From Hyphomicrobiales bacterium (GTDB lineage: Bacteria; Pseudomonadota; Alphaproteobacteria; Rhizobiales; Rhizobiaceae): a stretch of 64,000 nt of DNA. Positions 38,209 to 47,155 of the stretch are shown piece after piece. Numbering within the stretch: the first letter of the stretch is position 1; the number at the start of each line of letters is the position of its first letter. The position numbers and the translations under genes are program-made. The DNA lies in the NCBI GenBank assembly GCA_017305935.1, contig JAFKJU010000014.1:62001-126000 (forward strand), in the 5' to 3' direction. Below the pieces are notes generated by a model that was not told the origin of the DNA, ran no database searches, and saw only the letters and a program-made list of their open reading frames with translations.

Positions 38209-39213
38209 TCAAACCACGGCCGGCGGCATGGCCCGCATGTCCAGCGGCGTCATGCCGTAGGCGGCGCGAAACGCCCGGTAGAAGGTGGCGAGGCTGTCGA
38301 ACCCGCAGGCATAGGCGATGTCGGCCACCGTGCGCTCCTGCCGGTGCAGCAGCAGGCGCAGCGCCCGCTCCAGCCGGAAGCCGGTGAGCGTGCGGGCGAA
38401 GGACAGGCCGGAAGGCTCGAACAGGATGTGGAGCTGCCGCGGCGAAACGCCCAGTTCGCGGGCGACAAGCGAGGGCGAGAGGTCCGGGCGGTCGAGATCA
38501 CGCCGCAGGATGGCGCGAGCGGCCTGCAGCAGCGCCAGCCGCAGCGCGGCCCGGTTTTCCGGCGCGTGATGCGGCAGGCGTCCCGTCGCCACCAGCGCCA
38601 GCCGGCCGATGGCATCGATGCCGGCCGCAGGATCGGGCAGCACGGCATCGCGCGCGCCGATCGCCAAAAACAGCGCGGTCACCGGCCGCAGCCAGGCGGC
38701 ACAGATCGGCTGGCTGGCGAGATCGGCGAGCGGCGGCGCGAAATCGCAGCCGGCGAGCGGGATCTTGATCATGCGCCACAGGAAGCGGCGATCCGTGTTC
38801 GGCGTCCCCGAATAGGTCTGCTCGGAATGGCCGACAGTGAAGGCGCCGCTGTCGATGCGGTGCAGGGCCGCCCGCCGGCCGGTCTCCATCCAGCCGCCGC
38901 CCTCGATCTGCCAGCCGAGCAACAGGCTGTCGCTGGACAGGCGGGCGATATCCTGCGGGGTGCGGCTGACTCGGTAAGCCGAAGCTTGCAGTTCCGAAAC
39001 GATCGCGCCGCCATAGGCTTCAGCAGTAAAATGCCCGCTGAAATCGCCGCGCTTTTCCCGGTCCAGCTCGATGGTGACGCCGAACAGGTTCCTGCCGCGC
39101 GTCTCGCGCCAATGTTCGAACCGGTCCTGAGCGGGAATGTCGTCCGTCGTGAAGCGCAGCACCGCTTTCCCTCCGCCGCCGCATGCGTTCGCTTCCTGAG
39201 GTATAGGCTGCAA
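38209..39213 (-). CDS. AraC-family regulator (FeaR-like N-terminus)
   Basis: 334 residues. The N-terminal AraC-binding-like domain starts AQDRFEHWRE, a pattern of the FeaR/NphR group. C-terminal double helix-turn-helix: PSLVARELGVSPRQLHILFE and TVADIAYACGFDSLATFYRAFRAAYG. Divergent from the aldo/keto reductase over 85 bases, so the reductase is the likely target. Confidence 0.85.
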   Translation of the reverse strand: MQPIPQEANACGGGGKAVLRFTTDDIPAQDRFEHWRETRGRNLFGVTIELDREKRGDFSGHFTAEAYGGAIVSELQASAYRVSRTPQDIARLSSDSLLLGWQIEGGGWMETGRRAALHRIDSGAFTVGHSEQTYSGTPNTDRRFLWRMIKIPLAGCDFAPPLADLASQPICAAWLRPVTALFLAIGARDAVLPDPAAGIDAIGRLALVATGRLPHHAPENRAALRLALLQAARAILRRDLDRPDLSPSLVARELGVSPRQLHILFEPSGLSFARTLTGFRLERALRLLLHRQERTVADIAYACGFDSLATFYRAFRAAYGMTPLDMRAMPPAVV

Positions 39214-39298
39214 TGCGCAAGAGAATCAATCGGCGGCAGCCGTTGGCAGCGGCTTGGTTTCGGCTTACACATTCACCCGACAACACGAGGAGAACGAC

Positions 39299-40357
39299 AT
39301 GGAATATCGGCTGCTCGGGCGCTCGGGCCTGAAAATTTCGACCATCACCATGGGCACCATGACCTTCGGCGGCAAGGGCTGGGCAAAGACGGTGGGCGAG
39401 CTCGGCGTCTCCGAGGCGCGGCGGCTCACCGATATGTGCCTCGACGCCGGCGTCAACCTGATCGACACCGCCGACGTCTATTCCGACGGCGTCTGCGAGG
39501 AAGTCCTCGGGGAAATCATCGGCGGACCGCGAAAAAATGGCGTGCTGATCGCCACCAAGGCGCGCTTTCCGATGGGCAGCGATCCGAACGACGCCGGCTC
39601 GTCGCGCTATCACCTGATCCGCGCCTGCGAGGCGAGCCTTCGGCGGCTGAAGACCGATGTCATCGACCTCTACCAGCTTCACGAATGGGATGGCGTCACC
39701 CCGCTGGAAGAAACCATGGAAGCGCTCGACACGCTGGTGCGCCAGGGCAAGGTGCGCTATGTCGGCTGCTCCAATTTCTCCGGCTGGCACATCATGAAGG
39801 CGCTCGGCGTCAGCGAGCGGGATCGCCGCGCCCGCTTCGTCAGCCAGCAGATCCATTATACGCTCGAAGCCCGCGAGGCCGAATACGAGCTGCTGCCGAT
39901 CACCGTCGACCAGGGGCTCGGCGTGCTCGTCTGGAGCCCGATCGCCGGCGGCCTGCTCTCGGGCAAGCATCGCCGCAACCAGGCGGCACCGGAGGGGACC
40001 CGCCAGTTCGCCGGCTGGACGGAGCCGCCGATCCGCGACGAAAACCGCCTGTGGACGATCGTCGAGACGTTGGTGGAGATCGGCGACGGGCGCGGCGTGT
40101 CGGCGGCGCGGGTGGCGCTCGCCTGGCTGCTGGGGCGACCCGGCATCACCTCCGTCATCGTCGGCGGACGCACGCCGGAACAATTTGCCGACAACCTGGC
40201 AGCGGCCGATCTGACATTGACGGCGGAGGAGCGCGCCCGGCTGGATGCGGTCAGCGCCCCGCCGATCCTCTATCCCTACTGGCACCAACTCAACACGGCC
40301 AACGACCGTCTCAGCGAGGCCGACCGCGTGCTGCTCGGGCCGCATTTGCAGGATTAA
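39299..40357 (+). CDS. Aldo/keto reductase
   Basis: 352 residues. NADPH-dependent reductase of the Tas/YajO type: YRLLGRSGLKISTITMGTMTFGG, catalytic Asp/Tyr in LIDTADVYSDG, the Lys in IATKARF, His in LYQLHEWDG, and the C-terminal SVIVGGRTPEQF cofactor loop. ATG 39299 has GAGGAG upstream. Its stop overlaps the convergent vapC stop by 3-4 bases. The substrate is unknown. Confidence 0.9.
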   Translation: MEYRLLGRSGLKISTITMGTMTFGGKGWAKTVGELGVSEARRLTDMCLDAGVNLIDTADVYSDGVCEEVLGEIIGGPRKNGVLIATKARFPMGSDPNDAGSSRYHLIRACEASLRRLKTDVIDLYQLHEWDGVTPLEETMEALDTLVRQGKVRYVGCSNFSGWHIMKALGVSERDRRARFVSQQIHYTLEAREAEYELLPITVDQGLGVLVWSPIAGGLLSGKHRRNQAAPEGTRQFAGWTEPPIRDENRLWTIVETLVEIGDGRGVSAARVALAWLLGRPGITSVIVGGRTPEQFADNLAAADLTLTAEERARLDAVSAPPILYPYWHQLNTANDRLSEADRVLLGPHLQD

Positions 40358-40758
40358 CTCTCCGGCGTGATTAGTCTCACGGTCGGGAAATAGCTGCGAT
40401 AGCGGCCGACATCGCGGGTCAGCAGCGGCAGGTCGGCGACGGCGGCATGGGCGCCGATGAAGAAATCCGGCAGCACGCCGGTGCGCGTGCCGCCGGCGCG
40501 GCGATATCGCGTGAACACTTTTCCGGAGAGGAACAGCGCGGCGCGGGGCATGGGCGTCAGTTCAAGCCCCGCTTCGGCGATGAAGGCATCGAGTTCCTCG
40601 ATGCGCCCATAACGCACCGCAAGCTCGGCATAGATGGCGTCGTTGATCAGCAGCGGGCCGGCGAGGCTGGCAGCTTCGAGCTGCGCCACCGACCAATCCG
40701 CCCAGCGCGGATCGTCGGTGACGAGATCGAGCAACACGTTGGTGTCGACGAGCGTCAC
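40354..40758 (-). CDS. vapC: PIN-domain toxin VapC
   Basis: 134 residues. PIN ribonuclease fold: LVDTNVLLDL with the first acid near the N-terminus, INDAIYAELAVRYG with the conserved Glu, and PDFFIGAHAAVADLPLLTRDVGRY with the C-terminal acids. Start ATGA overlaps the antitoxin stop, giving coupled translation. An RNase toxin neutralised by the upstream AbrB-type antitoxin. Confidence 0.9.
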   Translation of the reverse strand: MTLVDTNVLLDLVTDDPRWADWSVAQLEAASLAGPLLINDAIYAELAVRYGRIEELDAFIAEAGLELTPMPRAALFLSGKVFTRYRRAGGTRTGVLPDFFIGAHAAVADLPLLTRDVGRYRSYFPTVRLITPES

Positions 40759-40988
40759 GGCTCGCCGCGCGTCAAGGCCATGATCGCCTCGGTATCCAGC
40801 CCCTTGCCGGCATGGCCGCGCAGCTTCTGGAAGCGGCTCGCGGGTGGGGCTTTGCCGGCGCGGATAATCACCACGTCGCCATCGGGCGTGCGGCGGAAAT
40901 CGACCTTGCTGCCGGGAACGATGCCGAGCAGGTCGCGAACCGGCTTGGGAATGGTGACCTGGCCCTTTGCTGTGACGGTGGTGCTCAT
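40755..40988 (-). CDS. vapB: AbrB/SpoVT-type antitoxin VapB
   Basis: 77 residues. N-terminal swapped-hairpin DNA-binding domain (TVTAKGQVTIPKPVRDLLGI, VDFRRTPDGDVVII) and a C-terminal toxin-wrapping tail. First gene of the pair, GAAGGG before ATG 40988. An inverted repeat directly upstream fits autoregulation. Confidence 0.92.
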   Translation of the reverse strand: MSTTVTAKGQVTIPKPVRDLLGIVPGSKVDFRRTPDGDVVIIRAGKAPPASRFQKLRGHAGKGLDTEAIMALTRGEP

Positions 40989-40999
40989 GACGACCCTTC

Positions 41000-41029
41000 G
41001 GTAATACCTGCTGGAAGAAATGTATTACC
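41000..41029. promoter_or_regulatory. VapBC operator inverted repeat
   Basis: GGTAATAC, 14 bases, GTATTACC, a perfect 8-bp inverted repeat 12-41 bases upstream of vapB. Typical for antitoxin-toxin autorepression. Confidence 0.7.
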
Positions 41030-41055
41030 TTGGAGGCGGAATTTCAATGCGGCTT

Positions 41056-41940
41056 TCAACCGCCTTCCGCCGCCCGCCGTTTTTCAAGATGATGCTCGCG
41101 CAAGACCGTGAAGAGGCCGGCGCCGACCACGATGACCGCTCCCGCCATCATGTTCCAGCCGACGCTTTCATTGAAGAACAGGACAGCGACGATGACGCTG
41201 AGCACCAGTTGCAGATAGGTGATCGGCTGCACTTCCACCGCCTCCAGCAGGCCATAGGAGCGGATCAGGCAATAATGGCTGAGCGTGCCGCAGATGCACA
41301 GGGCCGCCATCGCCCACCAGTCGGCGGGCTGGATCGCCGTCCAGTAGAAGGGGCCGACCAGCGAGATCGCCGCCGCACCGGCGACGCCGGCATAGAAGAC
41401 GCTGGTGACGGCGCTGTCATAGCGGCTGACGGCGCGGGTGGCGACGCTGTAGATCGCGAACATGAAGGCCGCCGTCAGCGGCAGCAGCAGCGACAGGTCG
41501 AAATGCACACCGACCGGATTGAGGATGACCAGCACGCCGAACAGGCCTGCGACGACCGCCGTCGCCCGCCGCCAGCCGACCTTTTCGCCGAGCAGCGGCA
41601 CCGACAGCAGGGTGACCAGCAGCGGCGTCGCCTGAAAGATCGCTTGGCTCATGGCCAGCCCCGCATGGGTGAAGGCAAAGACGGTGACGACGATTTCGGC
41701 GACCAGCAACACGCCGCGCATGATCTGCAACCCCGGCCGGCGCGTGGCGACCGCCTTTCGCAAACCGCCGGGCGAGGCCGCCGCCAGGATGGTCACGAAG
41801 ACGGCGAAGGCCCAGAAACGCACCATCGTCACCATGATCGGCGGATAGCGGTCGCCGAGAAACTTGGTGAAGCCGTCCTGCGCGGCAAAAATGCTGACTG
41901 CCAGGAGAACGAAAATATAGCCGCGCGTCTTGGTTTTCAT
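41056..41940 (-). CDS. DMT/EamA-family transporter
   Basis: 294 residues, ten hydrophobic segments in two EamA repeats, starting MKTKTRGYIFVLLAVSIFAAQDGFTKFL. Probably a metabolite exporter; the substrate cannot be told. ATG 41940 gives the usual short N-terminus; a longer in-frame start (42084) would cross non-hydrophobic sequence. It is 94 bases downstream of the small hypothetical gene. Confidence 0.85.
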   Translation of the reverse strand: MKTKTRGYIFVLLAVSIFAAQDGFTKFLGDRYPPIMVTMVRFWAFAVFVTILAAASPGGLRKAVATRRPGLQIMRGVLLVAEIVVTVFAFTHAGLAMSQAIFQATPLLVTLLSVPLLGEKVGWRRATAVVAGLFGVLVILNPVGVHFDLSLLLPLTAAFMFAIYSVATRAVSRYDSAVTSVFYAGVAGAAAISLVGPFYWTAIQPADWWAMAALCICGTLSHYCLIRSYGLLEAVEVQPITYLQLVLSVIVAVLFFNESVGWNMMAGAVIVVGAGLFTVLREHHLEKRRAAEGG

Positions 41941-42034
41941 GAAGTCCGGGCTTCGCAAAAGGAATCGATAAGGCGTCAGTAGCAGTTTACGGCCGCCGTT
42001 TCGATGACCCGATGCCGGATTGCACGCAATTCCG

Positions 42035-42244
42035 TCACCGCCGCCGGCCGAAGCGCCGTTCAGCCTCGGCAGCGCAGCGCACAAGCAGCTCCTCCCCAGA
42101 GGCCGGGGTTTGGCGATAGGATGAAATCAGCAGCTTGAGCAACTCGCGCTCGGTGACCGCATTGCGGTTGAACCAGGCTTCCGAGAGCAGCGCGCGATAG
42201 ACGCCGCCAATGATGGTGATTTCGTCAGGCGTGAATTTGGACAT
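42035..42244 (-). CDS. Small hypothetical protein
   Basis: 69 residues from ATG 42244 (MSKFTPDEITIIGGVYRALL), or 86 from ATG 42295. Mixed charged helices, no signal or membrane segment, with an Arg-rich C-terminus. The sequence looks like a real protein but I do not recognise the family. It precedes the DMT gene on the same strand. Confidence 0.5.
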   Translation of the reverse strand: MSKFTPDEITIIGGVYRALLSEAWFNRNAVTERELLKLLISSYRQTPASGEELLVRCAAEAERRFGRRR

Positions 42245-42648
42245 GCGGATTCGATACGGATAACGGAGTGAGCGCTTCGGTATCGAGCGGGCCATGCCGC
42301 TCCTGCCTGTGCAACGGATGCGCAGTCTATCACAGTTTTGCAGGGCTGCGCCGCTATTTCCCGGTTGCGAAAAATCCGGCGTCGGACACTTTTCGGTAGC
42401 GCCGATACGATGGTCGACCAGGCGCGATTTACAGATGTCGCATTTTAATTTTCATATGCCGGAGCGCAAGAAAGCGAAGCTTGACGCACATCATGCTGAA
42501 TTAAAAGTAATTTTCCTCCATACACATCTCCATTTGTCATATGTCATCACAATCTTGACAAATGTCGAGACATGATCGAATATTGTCATCATCGAAGGGC
42601 GAACGTGGAAATGCGTGCGCGCGCCCGAGGATGTCGGGAGGAAACGGC
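42245..42648. promoter_or_regulatory. Promoter-operator region of the ABC/DhaKL operon
   Basis: About 400 bases without a sure gene, AT-rich from 42420 to 42600. TTGACA (42555-42560), 17 bases, GAATAT (42578-42583) is a likely promoter. ATTTGTCA, 16 bases, TGACAAAT (42532-42563) overlaps its -35, and ATGTC-GA-GACAT (42562-42573) lies in the spacer. Both look like repressor sites, most likely for the SorC-type protein encoded at 48947. Confidence 0.55.
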
Positions 42649-44130
42649 ATGTCGGAATTGCTGCTGGATGTGGACGGGCTGCAGAAGTCGTTCAACGGCG
42701 TCGCGGCATTGCGCAACGGCCGCCTGCAATTGCAGGCCGGCTCCGTGCATGCGCTGTGCGGCGGCAACGGCGCCGGAAAGTCCACCTTCCTGAAGATCCT
42801 CATGGGCATCCACAATCGCGACGGCGGCACGATCCGCCGGCGCGGCACCGACGTCGTCTATTCGACACCGGCCGCGGCGCTGGCCGCCGGCATCGCCATC
42901 ATCGAGCAGGAACTGAGCCCGGTTCCGCACATGACGGTGGCGGAAAACATCTATCTCGGCCGCGAGCCTTCCGCCCGCTTCGGCGGCATCGACTTCAAGA
43001 CGATGAACCGCAATGCGCAAGGCCTGCTCGACCGCCTCGAATTCGACATCCGCGCCAACCAGTTCATGATGAACCTGTCGGTGGCGCAGGTACAGCTCGT
43101 CGAAATCGCCAAGGCGCTGAGCCACGATGCCGAAGTCATCTTCATGGACGAGCCGACCTCGGCCATCGGCGAAAAGGAGGCGCAGCAGCTTTTCGCCGCC
43201 ATCGGGCGCCTGAAGGCCGAAGGCAAGGGCATCGTCTATGTTTCGCACCGCCTGTCGGAAATTTTCCAGATCGCCGATTCCTACACCGTCTTCCGCGATG
43301 GCGCCTATGTCGACAGCGGCAGGCTGGCGGATATCGACCGCCCCCGCCTGATCGAGATGATCGTCGGCCGGGCGCTCGGCGAGGAATATATCAAGACCAA
43401 TGCGCCGACATCCGTGCCGGGCCTCGAGGTTGCCGGCCTCACGGCGCCGGGCAAGATCGAGAATGTCAGCTTCACCGCCCACAAGGGCGAGATCCTCGGC
43501 ATTTACGGATTGATGGGCTCGGGGCGCACCGAGATCTTCAACTGCATCTTCGGTCTCGATGCACCATCGGCCGGGACGATCCGGCTCGACGGCGCGCCGA
43601 TCACGGTGAAGAAGCCGGCCGATGCCATGGCGCAAGGGCTTGCCTTCGTCACCGAGGACCGCAAGCAGACCGGCCTCAACCTGATCGACAGCGTGCGCAA
43701 CAATGTCTGCCTCGCCAGCCTGCCGGAACTCTCGCCGCGCTTCAACATGGACCGCGCCGGAGAGGCGGCGGCCAGCAGGGAGATGATCGAGCGTTTCCGC
43801 ATCAAGGCGGCGCGCGACACCATGCCGGTCTCCGGCCTTTCCGGCGGCAACCAGCAGAAGGTGGTGCTCGGCAAGTGGTTCCTGCGCAATCCGAAGGTGC
43901 TGCTGCTCGACGAACCGACGCGCGGCGTCGATGTCGGGGCCAAGCGCGAGATTTACCGCATCATCTGCGAATTCGCCGAAAGCGGCGGCACCGTCGTGAT
44001 GATCTCGTCGGAAATCGACGAGGTGATCGGCATGTCGGACCGCATCCTGGTGATGCGCCAGGGCCGGCCGGCCGGAATATGCCCCAGGGAGGAGGCGGAC
44101 GCGCAGACGCTGGTGCATCTTTCGACCTGA
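42649..44130 (+). CDS. Ribose-type sugar ABC transporter ATPase
   Basis: 493 residues, two ABC domains in tandem as in RbsA/XylG. First Walker A GGNGAGKST with Walker B VIFMDEPTSA. The first signature is degenerate (LSVAQVQ). The second half has LSGGNQQKVVLGKW and LLLDEPTRGVDVG but a poor Walker A (GLMGSGRTE), as usual for this subfamily. ATG 42649 follows GGGAGGAAA. First gene of the operon. Confidence 0.93.
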   Translation: MSELLLDVDGLQKSFNGVAALRNGRLQLQAGSVHALCGGNGAGKSTFLKILMGIHNRDGGTIRRRGTDVVYSTPAAALAAGIAIIEQELSPVPHMTVAENIYLGREPSARFGGIDFKTMNRNAQGLLDRLEFDIRANQFMMNLSVAQVQLVEIAKALSHDAEVIFMDEPTSAIGEKEAQQLFAAIGRLKAEGKGIVYVSHRLSEIFQIADSYTVFRDGAYVDSGRLADIDRPRLIEMIVGRALGEEYIKTNAPTSVPGLEVAGLTAPGKIENVSFTAHKGEILGIYGLMGSGRTEIFNCIFGLDAPSAGTIRLDGAPITVKKPADAMAQGLAFVTEDRKQTGLNLIDSVRNNVCLASLPELSPRFNMDRAGEAAASREMIERFRIKAARDTMPVSGLSGGNQQKVVLGKWFLRNPKVLLLDEPTRGVDVGAKREIYRIICEFAESGGTVVMISSEIDEVIGMSDRILVMRQGRPAGICPREEADAQTLVHLST

Positions 44131-44182
44131 CGTCGAAAGTAACCCGCGACCCGCGTGCCCGAGATCGAAAGAGGTTCATGAC

Positions 44183-45187
44183 ATGTCTTCCACCGAGAAC
44201 ACTGCCGGCAAGAGCCTTTTCAGCTCCGACCGGCGCCGACTGATCATCCAGGAATACGGCATTTTCCTCGCCTTCCTGCTGCTCGCCGCCATCCTGTCGG
44301 TATCGAACGAATTCTTCCTGACAGCCGGCAACATCTCCAACGTGCTGCTACAGACCTCGATCAACGGGGTGCTCGCCATCGGCATGACCTTCGTGATCCT
44401 GACGCGCGGCATCGACCTCTCGGTCGGCTCGGTGGTGGCCCTGGCCGGCATCGTCAGCGCCAGTTTCGCCACCGGTTCGGCAACGGCCGGCATCGTCGGC
44501 GCGCCCTATTCGCCGTTCATCGCCATTCCCGTCGGGCTCGGCGTCGGCATCGCCTGCGGCGCGCTGGTCGGCATCATCGTCTCGCGCTTTTCGGTGCCCG
44601 CCTTCGTCGCCACGCTCGGCATGCTCTCGGCGGCGCGCGGGCTGACGCTGATCTATGGCGGCGGCAAGCCGGTTCCGGCTCTGACGGCAGATTTCCGCTG
44701 GATCGGCACCGGCAACATCGCCGGCATTCCGATGCCGGTCATCATCCTCGCCATTGTCTTCGCCGTCTCCTGGTGGGTGCTGAACCGCACGCGCTTCGGC
44801 CGCTACATCTATGCCGTCGGCGGCAATCCGCATGCCGCCAACACCTCGGGCATCAATGTCGGCCGGTTGCGTTTCTCGGTCTATGTCATCTCCGGCGGCC
44901 TGTCGGGCCTGGCCGGCATGATCCTCGCCGCCCGCACCGGTTCCGCCCTGCCGCAGGCCGGCATCGCCTACGAGCTCGACGCCATCGCGGCGGTCGTCAT
45001 CGGCGGCACAAGCCTGTCGGGCGGCGTCGGACGCATCACCGGCACGCTGATCGGCGCCCTGATCATCGGCGTCATGAACAACGGCCTCGATCTCATGGGG
45101 ATCCAGTCCTATTACCAGCAGGTTCTGAAAGGGGCGCTGATCGTCGGCGCCGTCATGCTCGACCAGAAGCGCAATCACGGCGGCTAA
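44183..45187 (+). CDS. Ribose-type sugar ABC transporter permease
   Basis: 334 residues with about nine to ten hydrophobic segments. RbsC-like: NISNVLLQTSINGVLAIGMTFVI, TRGIDLSVGS, and the C-terminal GGTSLSGGVGRITGTLIGALI. It follows the ATPase by 52 bases and precedes the binding protein. Confidence 0.93.
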   Translation: MSSTENTAGKSLFSSDRRRLIIQEYGIFLAFLLLAAILSVSNEFFLTAGNISNVLLQTSINGVLAIGMTFVILTRGIDLSVGSVVALAGIVSASFATGSATAGIVGAPYSPFIAIPVGLGVGIACGALVGIIVSRFSVPAFVATLGMLSAARGLTLIYGGGKPVPALTADFRWIGTGNIAGIPMPVIILAIVFAVSWWVLNRTRFGRYIYAVGGNPHAANTSGINVGRLRFSVYVISGGLSGLAGMILAARTGSALPQAGIAYELDAIAAVVIGGTSLSGGVGRITGTLIGALIIGVMNNGLDLMGIQSYYQQVLKGALIVGAVMLDQKRNHGG

Positions 45188-45308
45188 ACCCGCCAGACCA
45201 TGTCACGCCCGGAGCGACTATCGCCCGCCATCGAACCGGGCAGCCCTGTCGGCTGTCCGAAATACCCGGAAATCCGCAAAAGACATCTCAACGGAGGAGA
45301 AGACTATT

Positions 45309-46298
45309 ATGAAGAAAATGCTCATCGCCCTTGCCGCCGCTACGGCGCTGCTGGCCTCGCCGACGCTGGCGCAGGACAAGAAGCTGAAGATCGGCGCCGC
45401 CCCCTACGGCCTCAATGCCGAATTCATGCAGATCTGGTCGGCGGCGCTGGAACAGCACCCGGCGGTCAAGAGCGGCGAAGTCGAGCTGACCGTGTTCGAC
45501 GGCCGTTATGACGCGCTGGTCCAGCAGGAACAGTTCAACACGATGATCACGCAGAAGTTCGACGCGATCATCTTCGTGCCGATCGACATCGAGGCCGGCG
45601 CCACCGCCGTCCAGGCCGCCAGCGATGCCGGCATTCCCGTCGTTGGCTCCAACACCCGCGTCAATTCGGACCTGCTCGCCGCCTATGTCGGCTCCGACGA
45701 CACCATCTCCGGCTACATGGAAGCCAAGACCGTGCTCGACAAGATCGGCTGCAAGGGCAATGTCGTGATCCTGGAGGGACCGATCGGCCAGTCGGCGCAG
45801 ATCTCGCGCCTGGAAGGCAACAAGAAGGCGCTGGCGGAGTGCCCCGAGGTCAAGGTTCTGGAAGACCAGACCGCCAACTGGTCGCGCGCCGAAGCCCAGA
45901 CGCTGATGGAAAACTGGCTGACCGCGCATCCGGGCCAGATCAACGGCGTCATCGGCCAGAACGACGAGATGGCGCTGGGCGCCATCGAAGCGATCAAGGC
46001 GGCCAAGCTGAAGGTCGACGATTTCGCTATCGCCGGCATCGACGGCATCACCGACGCGCTGCACGCCGTCAAGGAAGGCACGATGACCTCGATCCTGCAG
46101 GACGCCACCGCCCAGGCGCAAGGCGCGATGGATCTGGCGATCTTCCATGCCAAGAAGGGCGACTACAAGCCGGAATCGGCGATCTGGGCGCAGTATCCGG
46201 ACATGCCCTTCAACGACGGCAAGGACAAGAACTACAATGTTCCGTGGACGCCGGTGACCAAGGACAACGTCGACAAGCTCCTGGAAACCCGCAAGTAA
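45309..46298 (+). CDS. Periplasmic sugar/polyol-binding protein
   Basis: 329 residues. Signal peptide 1-21, then a Peripla_BP_4 (RbsB/AraF-like) fold with VPIDIEAGATAVQAASDAGIPVVGSNT and GVIGQNDEMALGAIEAIKAA. GGAGGAG precedes ATG 45309. With the downstream dehydrogenase and DhaKL kinases, a short polyol or ketose (tetritol, erythrulose, glycerol or dihydroxyacetone-like, or a branched sugar) is the likely cargo; this is inference. Confidence 0.9.
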   Translation: MKKMLIALAAATALLASPTLAQDKKLKIGAAPYGLNAEFMQIWSAALEQHPAVKSGEVELTVFDGRYDALVQQEQFNTMITQKFDAIIFVPIDIEAGATAVQAASDAGIPVVGSNTRVNSDLLAAYVGSDDTISGYMEAKTVLDKIGCKGNVVILEGPIGQSAQISRLEGNKKALAECPEVKVLEDQTANWSRAEAQTLMENWLTAHPGQINGVIGQNDEMALGAIEAIKAAKLKVDDFAIAGIDGITDALHAVKEGTMTSILQDATAQAQGAMDLAIFHAKKGDYKPESAIWAQYPDMPFNDGKDKNYNVPWTPVTKDNVDKLLETRK

Positions 46299-46311
46299 TT
46301 TGAAATCCCTG

Positions 46312-46332
46312 CAGGGCGGTTTATCCGCCCTG
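46312..46332 (+). terminator. Hairpin after the binding-protein gene
   Basis: CAGGGCGG, five bases, CCGCCCTG, an 8-bp stem without a T-run. More likely an mRNA-stabilising or partial terminator that raises binding-protein transcript over downstream genes than a full stop. Confidence 0.5.
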
Positions 46333-46364
46333 CCCTCCCGTCCCAGACCGAGGCCCGAACCAAG

Positions 46365-47138
46365 ATGACCGACACAGCTCCTGAAATCGACCTGAACTTC
46401 CCGCTCACCGGCAAGGTTGCCGTCGTCACCGGCGGCGCCTCGGGCATTGGCGCCGCCATTTCCGCCGCCTTCGTCGCCAAGGGCGCGAAGGTCGCCGTTC
46501 TCGACATCAACGCCGATGTCGCAAGGGCCAAGGCCGAGGAACTCGGCGGCGGTGCGAGGCCTTTCGTCTGTGACGTCTCGAAGCCGGACTCGGTCAATCA
46601 GGCGATTGCCGACGTGGTCGAAAGCTTCGGCGGCATCGATATCGCCGTCAACAGCGCCGGCGTCGTCTTTCTCGCGCCCGCCGAAGACCTGTCGCTCGAC
46701 TATTGGGACAAGACCATCGACATCAACCTCAAGGGCAGCTTCCTGGTGACGCAGGCCGTCGGCAGGGCGATGATCGCGGCCGGCAAGGGCGGCAAGATCG
46801 TCAACCTCGCCTCGCAGGCAGGCTCCGTCGCCATCGAGGAGCATGTCGCCTATTGCGCCTCGAAATTCGGCGTCATCGGCATGTCGAAGACCTTCGCCGC
46901 CGAATGGGGCAAGTACGGCATCCGCGTCAACACCATCTCGCCGACCATCGTGCTGACCGATCTCGGCCGCAAGGCCTGGGCCGGTGAAAAGGGCGAGGCC
47001 GCCAAGAAGCGCATCCCGGCCGGCCGCTTCGCCTATCCGGAGGAAATCGCCGCTGCCGCCGTGTTCCTGGCTTCCAGCGGCGCGGACATGATCAACGGCG
47101 CCGATCTGGTGATCGATGGCGGCTATACAATCCTCTGA
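46365..47138 (+). CDS. Short-chain dehydrogenase of the GolD/polyol type
   Basis: 257 residues. NAD-binding TGGASGIG, acidic VLDIN after strand 2 (NAD preferred), NSAG, and the catalytic Ser-Tyr-Lys (NLASQAGSV; YCASK). The close link to DhaK resembles glycerol/threitol dehydrogenase loci, in which the polyol is oxidised to a ketose and then phosphorylated. It starts 66 bases after the binding-protein stop and ends 17 bases before dhaK. Confidence 0.85.
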   Translation: MTDTAPEIDLNFPLTGKVAVVTGGASGIGAAISAAFVAKGAKVAVLDINADVARAKAEELGGGARPFVCDVSKPDSVNQAIADVVESFGGIDIAVNSAGVVFLAPAEDLSLDYWDKTIDINLKGSFLVTQAVGRAMIAAGKGGKIVNLASQAGSVAIEEHVAYCASKFGVIGMSKTFAAEWGKYGIRVNTISPTIVLTDLGRKAWAGEKGEAAKKRIPAGRFAYPEEIAAAAVFLASSGADMINGADLVIDGGYTIL

Positions 47139-47155
47139 TCGGTAAGGACTCTTCT

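Noticed and set aside
45288-46844. Minus-strand open frame of about 518 codons
   Set aside because: Antisense to the binding protein and SDR, which carry clear motifs.
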